A DNA stretch of 64,000 nucleotides from assembly GCA_964636705.1 (NCBI GenBank), contig CAZWUJ010000007.1:75273-139272 (forward strand), given 5' to 3'. The translations under genes and the position numbers were made by a program. This stretch comes from VXRJ01 sp964636705 (GTDB lineage: Bacteria > Acidobacteriota > Vicinamibacteria > Vicinamibacterales > UBA8438). This document shows positions 54,059-62,935 of the stretch, one piece after another. Under the pieces are notes generated by a model that was given only the letters and a program-made list of their open reading frames with translations, had not been told where the DNA came from and did no database searches. How positions within the stretch are numbered: position 1 is the first letter of the stretch; each line of letters starts with the position of its first letter.

Positions 54059-55092
54059 CTGCCTGCCGCCTCATTCTCCCTCCCGGTCGGCGTCGCACCG
54101 AGCAGCAGGCGCAACGGCGAATCGCTCCCCGCAGAACGGGTCCGGATTCTCACTTCGTCCGTGCCGATAATGCCGATGACGCCGTCCAGCAGGTTCTCGC
54201 CGCCGCGCACGAGCCAGCTCCGTCCGTTGGGCGACTCGAGAACCGCCAGCCTGACGCCGTCCACCACCACGAAGCCGCGCAGAGACAATTCGCTGGCCGC
54301 GATTCCCGGGAGCCCCGCCGGTCGCTCCTCCGGCACAACCGGGCCATCCTCCGCCAGCAGCGGCCTGAACGGATCGCGCCTGCCACCCGGGTCGTACGCG
54401 ATTTCCCCCGGCGACCGGGCCGCCGGATTGTCAACTGCAGTTGCAGCCCGAGGAGGGGACGACATCCCGGCCGATGGGACGACCCGGTCGATCACGAGTG
54501 TCTCGGCGGTGCCGGTAGCAAGGATCTTTCCATCGGTGGCGGCAGGATCGGCCACGCGTATCGCCAGTTCGCCCACGCGGATCATTCTTGGCAGGGCGCG
54601 GATCCGATCGAGAAAACCAGCGAAGTCATGGAAGTGGCCGGTTAACTCCAGTTGCGCGGTCCACCGGGTGCCGCCAAGTGCCGTTTCTCCGACCGCTACC
54701 GGCTCCGGCGACCGCGGAGCGTAGGCAACGAGTGTCATGCCCGACTGTTCGGCAATGCCATACAGTTGCCGGAGCAGCGCTGGCGCTTCGTGCTCCAACG
54801 GGTAGGCGGAGGCGAGGAGATCGACATCGCGGGAGAGGTGCGCGATATCGTCCAACAATTCAGCGAGCCTTTCCTCGGCTCGCGTCGCCGCCGCCTGCCC
54901 CACCCGCACCTGTTGCAGTTCCTGCCGTTGCATCGCCAGCCATGCCTCGCGTGGCGACGCCCAGGTGAACTGGAACAGAAGAGAAAGGGCGACGGCGGCG
55001 ACACAACCGGTTCCGGCCCGCCGCACTGGGTTCTCCCATAGCATCCGCGCTACTTTCCCGGTCCGGTCCGCCGCTTCGCTGCGGTCATGCAT
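54055..55092 (-). CDS. PilO-PilP fusion, type IV pilus alignment protein
   Basis: A 345-residue protein combining two pilus subunits. The N-terminus is PilO-like: a transmembrane helix (about 26-46), a coiled coil (about 55-95) and a ferredoxin-like PilO domain (about 100-205). A Pro/Ala linker leads to a PilP-like part from the RDPF motif (about 239) to 320, with LRGFVVVDGVRLAVLE and WLVRGGENLLDG. It probably links PilM/PilN to the PilQ secretin. The ATG at 55092 has GGAGGA 8 bases upstream; a GTG at 55095 is adjacent. It lies 3 bp after pilN. Confidence 0.85.
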   Translation of the reverse strand: MHDRSEAADRTGKVARMLWENPVRRAGTGCVAAVALSLLFQFTWASPREAWLAMQRQELQQVRVGQAAATRAEERLAELLDDIAHLSRDVDLLASAYPLEHEAPALLRQLYGIAEQSGMTLVAYAPRSPEPVAVGETALGGTRWTAQLELTGHFHDFAGFLDRIRALPRMIRVGELAIRVADPAATDGKILATGTAETLVIDRVVPSAGMSSPPRAATAVDNPAARSPGEIAYDPGGRRDPFRPLLAEDGPVVPEERPAGLPGIAASELSLRGFVVVDGVRLAVLESPNGRSWLVRGGENLLDGVIGIIGTDEVRIRTRSAGSDSPLRLLLGATPTGRENEAAGR

Positions 55093-55095
55093 CAC

Positions 55096-55659
55096 TCATT
55101 CCTCCGCTGTCGATCCCTCTACACGGATCTCGAACCGACCCACTCCTTCCACATCGATCCCGGCCACCTCCACAGGGGCGGCTGCCCACCCCGAACTCTC
55201 CAGGTTGGACGTAAACTCGAAAACCGTCGCCGGCCGAGTCGTGCGGCCCAACAGGAGCGTTGCCCCGGCCTCCTGCCTGAGTTCGGTGAGCCAAAGTTCA
55301 TCCGGAAGGCCGTGACTCACCGCCTCGAGCAGGCGAACCGCCGACGGACGCGATTGCCGCCAGCGCGAAAGCTGCTCCAACTGACGAGCCAGGATGGCGT
55401 GCCGTTCCTCCTCCGCTTCCAGCGTTTCCGCAGCCGCCGCGTTCGCCCGGCGGTCGGCGTCCGCCGCCGCGACTTCGTCAGCGATCGCACGCGCCGACAC
55501 CCGGAACGACCATGCCTCGGAAACTGCCAGGGCGGACGCCGCCGCCACTGCCGCCAGCGCCACCACCGTGGCGGCCAACTCCCGAATCTCTCCGGACCGC
55601 CTTGCCGGACTGTCCGGACGACCGACGTCGTGACTGCCGAGCAGATTGATGCGAATCAT
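55096..55659 (-). CDS. pilN: Type IV pilus inner-membrane protein PilN
   Basis: A 187-residue protein starting with the PilN signature MIRINLLG, which docks on PilM. A transmembrane helix lies at about 27-50, a coiled coil at about 55-95, and a ferredoxin-like domain with LPDELWLTELRQE follows. It overlaps pilM by 4 bp and precedes pilO/P by 3 bp. Confidence 0.93.
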   Translation of the reverse strand: MIRINLLGSHDVGRPDSPARRSGEIRELAATVVALAAVAAASALAVSEAWSFRVSARAIADEVAAADADRRANAAAAETLEAEEERHAILARQLEQLSRWRQSRPSAVRLLEAVSHGLPDELWLTELRQEAGATLLLGRTTRPATVFEFTSNLESSGWAAAPVEVAGIDVEGVGRFEIRVEGSTAEE

Positions 55660-56792
55660 TGGTTTCCCCGCTGCGGCCGTGCCAGGTCAAGGCCCCGCAA
55701 CGCCAGTCCGATCGCGATGCCACCGCTTGCCCGCAACGCGTCGAAGCCCACCGAGTCCCTGGCCGCCCGACTTTTCCTCGTCAGTCGGCGAAGCGGGTCG
55801 AATCGTTCCACGGGACCGCTGAAATGCGTGCGGAGCGCCGATTCAAGACCCCTGATTCGGGAGGCGCCGCCGGTTAGTACGATCCGATCGATGCGGCAGG
55901 ACTGATCGGCGCCCTCGACCGCCGCGCCTGTCTCGACGAAGTCGAGGGTTCGCCGGACCTCAAGCGCCAGCGCGTCCGCGGCTCCGCGTACGACCGGCAT
56001 GGCATCGGCCAACGTCCATTCCGGGACCGGAAGTCCCAGCTTCAACCTCTCCGCCGCGTCGAAGGTAAGGTCCAGCTCACGCTGTAGAGCCTCCGTACAT
56101 GCATTTCCCCCCGTGGGAACGTCGCGTGCAAAGAGCGGGACGCCAGCCCGTGCGACGTGGACAGTAGTGGCGCTCGCCCCAACGTCAAGCAACGCAACGG
56201 AGTGGTCGGTCGGGAGGACCGCCTCGCTGTCCGGCTCTCCACGTTCGGCCCATTCCAGAACGTTCTGTAGCGCAAGCGCACCGACGTCCATCACCACCGG
56301 CGTGCAGCCCGCCTCCTTTACGACATCGACGTAGGCCGCAACCGTCTGCCGTCGCGCCGCCACCAGCAGCAAATGGATGGGATCCGCCGCGCCTGAGTCT
56401 CGGGAGGCGATCCGGTGATAGTCAACGTGCACGTCGTCCGGATGGAACGGCAGGTGCCGGGCCGCTTCGCGGGCCACTGCGTCCGGGAGCCGAATCTGGG
56501 GCTGCGGCCGAACCGCGATCCGCTTGATGACCGCAACAGTTCCCGGCAGGGCCACCGCCACCCGCCGACTCCGGATTCCGCCTGCCTCGAACGCCTGTCG
56601 GACGACGGCGGCGACCTGCTTCCGCTCGACGATGACGCCATCGACAATGCTGCCGAACGGTGTCGGCGCCCACCCGGCGGCGACGGTACCGCGACGACGA
56701 GCGCCCATCTCGACCACCTTCACGGCACTTGAGCCGATGTCAAGGCCGACCAGGGGCGCGACCTGACGGAACAACAAAGTCAACAGTCGCAC
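55656..56792 (-). CDS. pilM: Type IV pilus assembly ATPase-like protein PilM
   Basis: A 378-residue actin-like protein: LVGLDIGSSAVKVVE at the start (phosphate 1), LLDVGASATTVHV in the middle (phosphate 2) and IVLTGGASRIRGL near the end (adenosine). It lies in the cytoplasm and binds the PilN tail. I chose GTG 56792, with GGAGG 13 bases upstream; a TTG 12 codons earlier is possible. It is the first gene of pilMN(OP)Q and is divergent from rplM. Confidence 0.92.
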   Translation of the reverse strand: MRLLTLLFRQVAPLVGLDIGSSAVKVVEMGARRRGTVAAGWAPTPFGSIVDGVIVERKQVAAVVRQAFEAGGIRSRRVAVALPGTVAVIKRIAVRPQPQIRLPDAVAREAARHLPFHPDDVHVDYHRIASRDSGAADPIHLLLVAARRQTVAAYVDVVKEAGCTPVVMDVGALALQNVLEWAERGEPDSEAVLPTDHSVALLDVGASATTVHVARAGVPLFARDVPTGGNACTEALQRELDLTFDAAERLKLGLPVPEWTLADAMPVVRGAADALALEVRRTLDFVETGAAVEGADQSCRIDRIVLTGGASRIRGLESALRTHFSGPVERFDPLRRLTRKSRAARDSVGFDALRASGGIAIGLALRGLDLARPQRGNQ

Positions 56793-56892
56793 TGCGCTGG
56801 TCTCGCCTCCACGACGTACCCCGTGCAAGATTCAGACCAACCCGGACCGCAGTTCGGCCGCAGACTGGGCGGCCCCGACGAACCTCATCGCC

Positions 56893-56922
56893 TTGACACC
56901 AAACGGGAAGGATCGTTAGCAT
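56893..56922 (+). promoter_or_regulatory. Promoter of the rplM-rpsI ribosomal operon
   Basis: A perfect TTGACA (56893-56898) and TAGCAT (56917-56922) are 18 bp apart. The start lies near 56929, about 50 bp before the first start codon. Confidence 0.65.
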
Positions 56923-56978
56923 CGGTAGTTTCCGGTGGCACGCCGGGAAACCATCAGTACGTCCGAGAGGCAGGTTTG

Positions 56979-57422
56979 TTGAAACAGACGGTGACTACAT
57001 ACGCGCCAAGACCACAGGACGTGGCCCGGGAATGGCGTCTCATCGACGCCGACTCCAAGGTGCTGGGCCGCGTCGCAACCACCGCGGCGCGTCTTCTGCA
57101 AGGCAAGCATCGCCCCACGTGGGCGCCCTATCTGGACACGGGCGACCACGTCGTGATCGTCAACGCCGCGCGTGTCCGTCTGACCGGGCGCAAGGAACAG
57201 CAGAAGCTCTATCGCTCGCATAGCGGGTATCTCGGCGGCCTGCGCGAGGAGCGGGCGGTCGTGCTGCGCGCCCGAAAGCCGGAACGCCTGGTGGAAGCGG
57301 CAGTCCGCGGCATGCTGCCGAAAACCAAGTTGGGGCGGGCGATGTATCGCAAGCTGAAGGTCTACGCCGGTCCCGAACATCCGCACGCGGCACAGCAGCC
57401 GGTCGCGATCGAGGTTTCCTGA
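56979..57422 (+). CDS. rplM: Ribosomal protein L13
   Basis: A 147-residue large-subunit protein. Typical are WRLIDADSKVLGRVAT, GKHRPTWAPYLDTGDHVVIVNA, the GYLGGL segment and the C-terminal VYAGPEHPHAAQQP. The TTG at 56979 has GAGAGG 8 bases upstream and gives a normal length; GTG 56991 is the alternative. rpsI follows after 2 bp, as in nearly all bacteria. Confidence 0.96.
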   Translation: MKQTVTTYAPRPQDVAREWRLIDADSKVLGRVATTAARLLQGKHRPTWAPYLDTGDHVVIVNAARVRLTGRKEQQKLYRSHSGYLGGLREERAVVLRARKPERLVEAAVRGMLPKTKLGRAMYRKLKVYAGPEHPHAAQQPVAIEVS

Positions 57423-57424
57423 TC

Positions 57425-57817
57425 GTGCCGACCGAGCAGCACTACGGTACCGGCCGGCGCAAGACGGCAACGGCACGTGTCTTCTTGCGGCCCGGCGGCG
57501 GCGCCTTCGCCATCAACGACGTCAGCCTGGAGCAACGCTTTCCTACGGCGTCGCTTCGTACGCTGATCACCGCACCTCTGGTCCTCACCGAGTCGACCGA
57601 CCGACTCGACATCCATGCCACCGCCAGCGGCGGCGGCATCTCAAGCCAGGCAGGCGCTCTTCGCCTCGGCATCGCCCGCGCACTCGTCCGTATGGATCCC
57701 GAGTTGCGCGCGCCGCTGAAGAAGGCGGGGATGCTGACACGTGACCCGCGCTCCAAGGAGCGGAAGAAGTACGGGCTGGCCGGCGCACGCAAGCGCTTCC
57801 AGTTCTCGAAACGCTAG
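57425..57817 (+). CDS. rpsI: Ribosomal protein S9
   Basis: A 130-residue small-subunit protein with YGTGRRKTATARVFL at the start, the GGGISSQAGALRLGIARAL region and the conserved basic C-terminal tail ending GARKRFQFSKR, which contacts P-site tRNA. The start codon is GTG. It is coupled to rplM. Confidence 0.97.
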   Translation: MPTEQHYGTGRRKTATARVFLRPGGGAFAINDVSLEQRFPTASLRTLITAPLVLTESTDRLDIHATASGGGISSQAGALRLGIARALVRMDPELRAPLKKAGMLTRDPRSKERKKYGLAGARKRFQFSKR

Positions 57818-57859
57818 GCCCGCTACGTGGCTGCCCACCCCCTGTCCGATGGAGGAAGC

Positions 57860-58636
57860 TTGACGCCGTTGACGATGCAGGAACTGCTGGACGCTGGTGT
57901 GCATTTCGGCCACCAGACCCGTCGATGGAACCCGAAGATGAAGCCCTACATCTTCGGCCAACGGAATGGAATCTACCTCATTGATCTGAGTCGAACCGCC
58001 GAACTGATGCAGCGGGCGGAACAGTTTGCGATGCAGCTTGCGTCGTCCGGCGGGGGCATTCTGTTCGTCGGCACCAAGCGCCAGGCCCAGGATCTCATCG
58101 TCGAAGAAGCCCAGCGTTGCGGCATGTACTTCGTCAATGAACGGTGGCTGGGTGGCCTGTTGACCAACTTCAGTACGATTCAGCGCAGTCTCGATCGGCT
58201 GAAGGAACTCGAATCGATGGAAACCGACGGGCGTCACGAAAGCCTGTCCAAGAAGGAAGTGGCGCGGCTCCAGAAGGAGAAGCGGAAGTTGCACCGCAAT
58301 CTCGATGGGATTCGCGCGATGCACAAGTTGCCCGAAGCCGTGTTCGTCATCGACACCCGGCGCGAGAAGATCGCTGTCGACGAAGCGCGAAAACTGAACA
58401 TCCCGGTGATCGGCCTGGTCGATACGAACTGCGATCCGGATGATGTCGACTTCGTCATACCAGGCAACGACGATGCGCTCCGATCCATTCGCCTCTGCGT
58501 AGGACGCATTGCGGATGCCGTACTCGCTGGCCGCGGTCTTCGGAGCAAGCAGGAAACCGTCAACGATACCAGCGCCTCGGCAGCGTCCGAAGCGGCGCCG
58601 GCAGCCGAGGCCACCCCGTCACCCGCCGCAGTCTGA
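57860..58636 (+). CDS. rpsB: Ribosomal protein S2
   Basis: A 258-residue small-subunit protein: LLDAGVHFGHQTRRWNPKM, GGGILFVGTKRQAQD, RWLGGLLTNFSTI and PVIGLVDTNCDPD. A C-terminal Ala/Pro-rich tail (about 235-258) is extra. I chose TTG 57860, 4 bases after GGAGGA; an in-frame GTG at 57827 would lengthen it by 11 residues. tsf follows, the usual order. Confidence 0.95.
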   Translation: MTPLTMQELLDAGVHFGHQTRRWNPKMKPYIFGQRNGIYLIDLSRTAELMQRAEQFAMQLASSGGGILFVGTKRQAQDLIVEEAQRCGMYFVNERWLGGLLTNFSTIQRSLDRLKELESMETDGRHESLSKKEVARLQKEKRKLHRNLDGIRAMHKLPEAVFVIDTRREKIAVDEARKLNIPVIGLVDTNCDPDDVDFVIPGNDDALRSIRLCVGRIADAVLAGRGLRSKQETVNDTSASAASEAAPAAEATPSPAAV

Positions 58637-58713
58637 CGGAACGCGGGCGGCTCACCACCGGCGGCGATCCTGCGGCGGGATCGTCGGCCCATGAAGAGAT
58701 CGGATACGAGCAA

Positions 58714-59316
58714 ATGGCTATCAGCGCAACACAGGTCAAGGCACTGCGGGACAAGACGGGCGCCGGTTTCATGGAATGCAAGGCGGCGCTCACCGAGGTG
58801 AACGGAGACGTCGACCAGGCGGTCACCGTGCTCCGGATGCGCGGGCAGGCAAAGGCGGAGAAACGCGCGGGGCGAACGACTCAACAGGGACTCATCGGCC
58901 ACTACATCCACCAGGGCGGACAGGTGGGCGTCCTCGTTGAAGTGAATTGCGAGTCGGACTTCGTAGCGCGAACCGAGGATTTTCAGACGCTTGTGCGCGA
59001 GATTGCGATGCACATCGCCGCAGCCGATCCGCTGTTCGTCAAGCGCGACGACGCGCCGCAGGAAGCGGTCGAGCGCGAGCGGGCCATCTTCCGGGCGCAG
59101 GCGGAAGAGTCCAACAAGCCGGCGCCGGTCATCGACAGGATCGTCGAGGGAAAGCTGAACAGTTGGTTTGGACAGGTTGCGTTGCTCGATCAACCGTCGG
59201 TTCGGGATCCCAAGACGACCATCGGCGGCCTCGTCAAGGCCGCCATCGCCAAGCTGGGCGAGAACATCACCATTGCCCGATTCTCTCGTTTCAAGGTGGG
59301 TGAACGGTCGGAGTAG
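58714..59316 (+). CDS. tsf: Elongation factor Ts, short form
   Basis: A 200-residue nucleotide-exchange factor for EF-Tu. The N-terminal UBA-like domain has VKALRDKTGAGFMECKAAL, and the core has VGVLVEVNCESDFVART. At 200 residues it is the short type seen in Thermus, with one core half missing compared with the 283-residue E. coli protein. Confidence 0.95.
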   Translation: MAISATQVKALRDKTGAGFMECKAALTEVNGDVDQAVTVLRMRGQAKAEKRAGRTTQQGLIGHYIHQGGQVGVLVEVNCESDFVARTEDFQTLVREIAMHIAAADPLFVKRDDAPQEAVERERAIFRAQAEESNKPAPVIDRIVEGKLNSWFGQVALLDQPSVRDPKTTIGGLVKAAIAKLGENITIARFSRFKVGERSE

Positions 59317-59349
59317 CTCCCGGTAACCGGCGCACGAGAGACGCTGATC

Positions 59350-59355
59350 TATAAT
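59350..59355 (+). promoter_or_regulatory. -10 TATAAT before pyrH
   Basis: A perfect TATAAT lies 15 bp before the pyrH ATG in the tsf-pyrH gap. No convincing -35 is seen. Confidence 0.4.
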
Positions 59356-59370
59356 CGCGCCCCGGAACCG

Positions 59371-60129
59371 ATGACCAGCCGGGCCTACCGCCGTGTTCTC
59401 CTCAAACTGTCGGGTGAGGCGCTAGCCTCGGACGACGGCGCTTTCGGCATCGACCCGGGGGCTACCAACCAACTGGCTCGCGACATCGCCGAAGTGCACG
59501 CCCTTGGGGTGGAGATTGCGGTCGTCATTGGCGGCGGCAATATCTTTCGTGGTCTCTCGGCGAGCGACCGCGGCATGGACCGCGCCACGGCCGACTACAT
59601 GGGAATGCTCGCCACGGTAATCAACGCTCTGGCGCTCGCCGATGCCATCGAACGGCTTGGCGCCCTGACGTGCGTGGTGACGGCCATCGAGATGCGTGAG
59701 GTCGCCGAACCGTACGTCCGCGACCGCACCCTGCGTCATTTTGAGAAAGGACGTATCGTGCTGTTTGGCGCGGGCACTGGCAACCCCTATTTCACGACCG
59801 ACACGGCGGCGGCGCTCCGCGCGATGGAGATTCGTGCCGACGTGCTCCTGAAGGGGACCAAGGTTGACGGCGTATTCACCTCCGACCCGCTGACCGATCC
59901 GACGGCCACGCTGATTGATCGCGTTTCCCACCAGCAGGTGCTTGAGCAGGGACTGCGGGTGATGGATGCGACCGCCATTTCGCTCTGCATGGACAATGGC
60001 ATGCCGATCGTCGTCTTCAACCTCCGTACGCCCGGCAACATGCGGCGAGCGGCGCTGGGCGAGCCGGTCGGCTCGATGGTGACGGTGTCCGGCGCCGGCG
60101 CCGACGTCCGTCCGAAGGTAACGACATGA
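59371..60129 (+). CDS. pyrH: Uridylate kinase
   Basis: A 252-residue UMP kinase of the amino-acid-kinase fold: VLLKLSGEAL at the start, VIGGGNIFRG, the DYMGMLATVINALAL helix, and GTGNPYFTTDTAAALRA. It makes UDP for nucleotide and envelope synthesis. It overlaps frr by 4 bp. Confidence 0.96.
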   Translation: MTSRAYRRVLLKLSGEALASDDGAFGIDPGATNQLARDIAEVHALGVEIAVVIGGGNIFRGLSASDRGMDRATADYMGMLATVINALALADAIERLGALTCVVTAIEMREVAEPYVRDRTLRHFEKGRIVLFGAGTGNPYFTTDTAAALRAMEIRADVLLKGTKVDGVFTSDPLTDPTATLIDRVSHQQVLEQGLRVMDATAISLCMDNGMPIVVFNLRTPGNMRRAALGEPVGSMVTVSGAGADVRPKVTT

Positions 60130-60698
60130 CGACCATCACAGACCCCGAATCCGCCCACACCGATGCCGAGCGCCGCATGGACGGGGCCGTCGCGCATGTG
60201 AAGCGCGAGTTGGCCGGCGTACGCACCGGCCGGGCGTCGATCAATCTGCTCGACGGCGTTGTCGTCAATGCCTACGGCGCGGAGTTGCCGCTCAACCAGG
60301 TGGCGAGCCTCTCGGTGCCGGAATCGACGCTGATCGTTGCCACGCCCTTCGATCCCTCGCAGATCCGTGCAATCGAGCACGGCATTCAGACCGCCAATCT
60401 CGGATTGAACCCGGGTAACGACGGAAAGGTGATCCGGATCCCGATCCCGCCGTTGAACGACGAGCGCCGTCGGGAACTGTCGCGCCTCGTCCACAAGCTG
60501 GCCGAAGAGGGACGCACCAGCGTCCGGCAGGTGCGCCACCACACGAACGATGCGCTGAAGCGGCTGTTGAAGAATCATGAACTCTCGGAAGACGAAGAAC
60601 GGCGCGCGCTCGATGACATTCAGAAGCTGACCGACGCGCACGTCAAGAAGATCGACGAGTTGCAGAAGGCGAAGGACGCCGAGTTGCTCGAAGACTAG
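60126..60698 (+). CDS. frr: Ribosome recycling factor
   Basis: A 190-residue factor that splits ribosomes after termination. Recognisable parts are ELAGVRTGRASINLLDG, YGAELPLNQVASLSVPE, the IPIPPLNDERRREL segment and a long C-terminal coiled coil. Overlaps pyrH (ATGA). Confidence 0.96.
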   Translation: MTTITDPESAHTDAERRMDGAVAHVKRELAGVRTGRASINLLDGVVVNAYGAELPLNQVASLSVPESTLIVATPFDPSQIRAIEHGIQTANLGLNPGNDGKVIRIPIPPLNDERRRELSRLVHKLAEEGRTSVRQVRHHTNDALKRLLKNHELSEDEERRALDDIQKLTDAHVKKIDELQKAKDAELLED

Positions 60699-60759
60699 GA
60701 CTACGAACCGGCGGCCAGGAGCCCCTGGGTTCGAGCGGCCACGGACGCCGCACCGCCCG

Positions 60760-61956
60760 ATGACCGCTTCGCTCTCCACGCTTGCCCGCCTTGAGTGCGC
60801 CGCCGCATGCGGCGCAGGCCCCTACGACCCGAATGAAGCACAGCACCTGTGCCGGTGCGGGTCGCCGCTGCTCGCCCGCTACGGCTTGACGCGCGATGTC
60901 GGGGTCCGGCTGCGCTCCGCGCTCGCGGAGGATCGGCCTCCGACGATGTGGCGCTACGCGGAAGCGATGCCACCGTCCCGCGACGGCGAGATGCCGGTAT
61001 CGCTGGGCGAGGGGTTCACGCCCTTGCTTTGGACCCCCCGTCTCGCCGCTGCCGTGGGAATCGATTGGCTTGCCGTCAAGGACGAATCGACGAACCCTAC
61101 CAACTCGTTCAAGGCGCGCGGCATGTCTGCCGCGGTCACTGTGGCGCGGCGCCTCGGTGCGCGAACGCTCTCCGCGCCCTCGGCGGGGAATGCCGCCAAT
61201 GCATTGGCGGCGTACGCGGCTCGTGCGGGACTCGAGGCGCAGGTTTTCATGCCGCGCGACGTCAAGCCGCCATTCATCCGCGAGTGCGAGCAGTACGGCG
61301 CCGCCGTGACGCTGGTCGACGGGCTGATCACTGACGCGGGACGGATCGCGGCCGAGACGGGCGGCCCACTCGACTGGTACGACGTCTCGACGCTGCGCGA
61401 GCCGTACCGGGTCGAAGGCAAGAAGACGATGGCCTACGAGGTGGCGGAACAGTGCGGCTGGGGGGAATGGCCCGACTGGTTCATCTATCCGACTGGCGGC
61501 GGCACCGGCATCGTCGGCATGTGGAAGGCCTTCGAGGAACTCGACGCGCTCGGTCTGACGCCGGAGGGAGGCCGCCGGCCGCGAATGGTGAGCGTTCAGG
61601 CGGAGGGATGTGCGCCGATCGTCCGGGCGTTCGAACAGGGTGCCGTCCGCGCCGAGCCGTGGCGGGACGCTCACACTGCGGCCGACGGTCTGCGCGTGCC
61701 TCGCGCGATCGGCGACTTCCTGATTCTGCGCGCCCTGCGCGAGAGCGGCGGCACGGCGATTGCGGTAAGCGATGCCGAAATGGTCGCCGCCATGTGCGAG
61801 CTGGGAGCGACCGAGGGGATCAGCGCAGCCCCGGAAGGAGGCGCCACGCTCGCTGCGCTTCGCAAGTTGCTCGCCAACGGAACGATTTCGCGCACCGACC
61901 GGGTCGTCCTCTTCAATACCGGCGGCGCCCTGAAGTACCTCGAACTCCTCGCCTGA
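60760..61956 (+). CDS. thrC: Threonine synthase, zinc-type N-terminus
   Basis: A 398-residue PLP enzyme converting phosphohomoserine to threonine. The N-terminal part has a Cys cluster (C13, C17, and C31/C33 in LCRCGSPLL) that may bind zinc. The PLP lysine is in TNSFKARGMS, the phosphate loop is PTGGGTGIVGMW and NAANAL is conserved. It stands 61 bp after frr and before a tRNA gene. Confidence 0.92.
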   Translation: MTASLSTLARLECAAACGAGPYDPNEAQHLCRCGSPLLARYGLTRDVGVRLRSALAEDRPPTMWRYAEAMPPSRDGEMPVSLGEGFTPLLWTPRLAAAVGIDWLAVKDESTNPTNSFKARGMSAAVTVARRLGARTLSAPSAGNAANALAAYAARAGLEAQVFMPRDVKPPFIRECEQYGAAVTLVDGLITDAGRIAAETGGPLDWYDVSTLREPYRVEGKKTMAYEVAEQCGWGEWPDWFIYPTGGGTGIVGMWKAFEELDALGLTPEGGRRPRMVSVQAEGCAPIVRAFEQGAVRAEPWRDAHTAADGLRVPRAIGDFLILRALRESGGTAIAVSDAEMVAAMCELGATEGISAAPEGGATLAALRKLLANGTISRTDRVVLFNTGGALKYLELLA

Positions 61957-61967
61957 GCTTCAGGTGG

Positions 61968-61973
61968 TAGACT
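61968..61973 (+). promoter_or_regulatory. -10-like TAGACT before tRNA-Ala
   Basis: TAGACT lies 19 bp before the mature tRNA. No clear -35 is seen. Confidence 0.3.
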
Positions 61974-61992
61974 TAAGGGCTGTCCATCTGGC

Positions 61993-62068
61993 GGGCCGCT
62001 AGCTCAGTTGGGAGAGCGCAGCGTTCGCAACGCTGAGGTCGTGGGTTCGAGCCCCATGCGGTCCACCA
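61993..62068 (+). tRNA. tRNA-Ala (CGC)
   Basis: A 76-nt cloverleaf. The acceptor GGGCCGC pairs with GCGGTCC with one G-U at the third pair, not the usual Ala G3-U70 position shifted. The D-arm is GCTCAGTTGGGAGAGC. The anticodon stem CAGCG/CGCTG holds the loop TTCGCAA, anticodon CGC. T-loop is TTCGAGC. CCA is encoded. Confidence 0.95.
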
Positions 62069-62147
62069 TTAAACCTTTCTAAGTTGTTGCAGTTAAAGGG
62101 ATACTTCCTCCATGGCATCACTTTGGGTATCCGTAGCGCGTGCCGAC

Positions 62148-62153
62148 TACAAT
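62148..62153 (+). promoter_or_regulatory. -10-like TACAAT downstream of tRNA-Ala
   Basis: TACAAT lies 31 bp before the start of the small gene at 62185, with a TTGGGT about 19 bp upstream. The surrounding 100 bp are clearly more AT-rich than the genes to the left. Confidence 0.3.
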
Positions 62154-62184
62154 TCCCCCCCTCACGTGGAGGTCGGAATTCCCG

Positions 62185-62421
62185 ATGCCCAAGATCCGAA
62201 TCACGACAACGGCACATGTGACCAGCAGCGATCCAGCCTACGAGGCGACCGCCATGCAGAGCGTTGACGACGGAGGAACCTGGACACCGGTTCTTCGTGA
62301 TGACGAACCCGAACGCCCCATGGAGCTCGTAGCAGGCGACGCGGACCGCGCCCGTGCGCGGATGTTGACTGCCCTCGACAAGAAGTTCGGCGCCGACGGC
62401 TACGAGTTGGACGAATCCTGA
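62185..62421 (+). CDS. Small protein of unknown function
   Basis: A 78-residue reading frame, fairly acidic, with no signal or membrane segment. The N-terminal part (KIRITTTAHVTSSD) suggests a beta strand and the C-terminal part a helix (GDADRARARMLTALDKKF). I do not recognise a family. GGAGG lies 14 bases before the ATG, longer than usual. It is the first gene after tRNA-Ala. Confidence 0.5.
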   Translation: MPKIRITTTAHVTSSDPAYEATAMQSVDDGGTWTPVLRDDEPERPMELVAGDADRARARMLTALDKKFGADGYELDES

Positions 62422-62638
62422 ACTGCCAGGCGGTGTCGCTGCCCTTCGCCGACTTCCGTGCAGTCGCCCGCTTCTTCACGGCCTCGATCCTCGCTGGCTC
62501 CGTGTACATCTGCGTCAAGAGCCGTTCGGTGAAGCTCTTACCCGACGGCGGATCTTGAATACCGCCGGACGGAGGCACCGTCTAGGGACTGGCTCCGCAT
62601 CGGCATGCCGACGTCCAGCGCGTGGTAGGATCCGGAGA

Positions 62639-62881
62639 ATGTTGGACACGCACACGATCGCGCGTGCCCTGATCACGGCCGGCATCGATCCAGGTCATGC
62701 CGACGCCATCACGGACGCTGTCCGGCAAGCGGCCGAGCATGGGGATTACGTCACACCCGAACGTCTTGACGTAGTCATCGCCAATCTGCGCGCCGACATT
62801 TACCGCGCGATGATGATGCAGACAGCCGTCACTGTCGGATTGCTCGGCCTGATTCTGGCAGTCCTGCGCTGGCTTGGCTGA
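62639..62881 (+). CDS. Small DUF1640/CCDC90-like membrane protein
   Basis: An 80-residue protein. A helical first half (HTIARALITAGIDPGHADAITDAVRQAA) leads to a short coiled stretch and one C-terminal transmembrane helix (about 60-79). Small bacterial proteins with the arrangement helix, coiled coil and C-terminal membrane anchor are grouped with DUF1640. GGAG directly precedes the ATG. The function is unknown; such genes are often seen in variable regions. Confidence 0.6.
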   Translation: MLDTHTIARALITAGIDPGHADAITDAVRQAAEHGDYVTPERLDVVIANLRADIYRAMMMQTAVTVGLLGLILAVLRWLG

Positions 62882-62935
62882 ATTGGTAGCCGGACGATCC
62901 AGCACGCCAAAGACGCCCTGCCGCAGTGTCGCACC

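Noticed and set aside
62201..62578. Minus-strand frame of 125 residues after tRNA-Ala
   Set aside because: The first 55 residues look protein-like (helical, Lys/Arg-rich), but the rest is an Arg/Ser/Pro-rich shadow of the plus-strand gene at 62185. No ribosome-binding site or family is seen; it could be a gene remnant, not enough to call.
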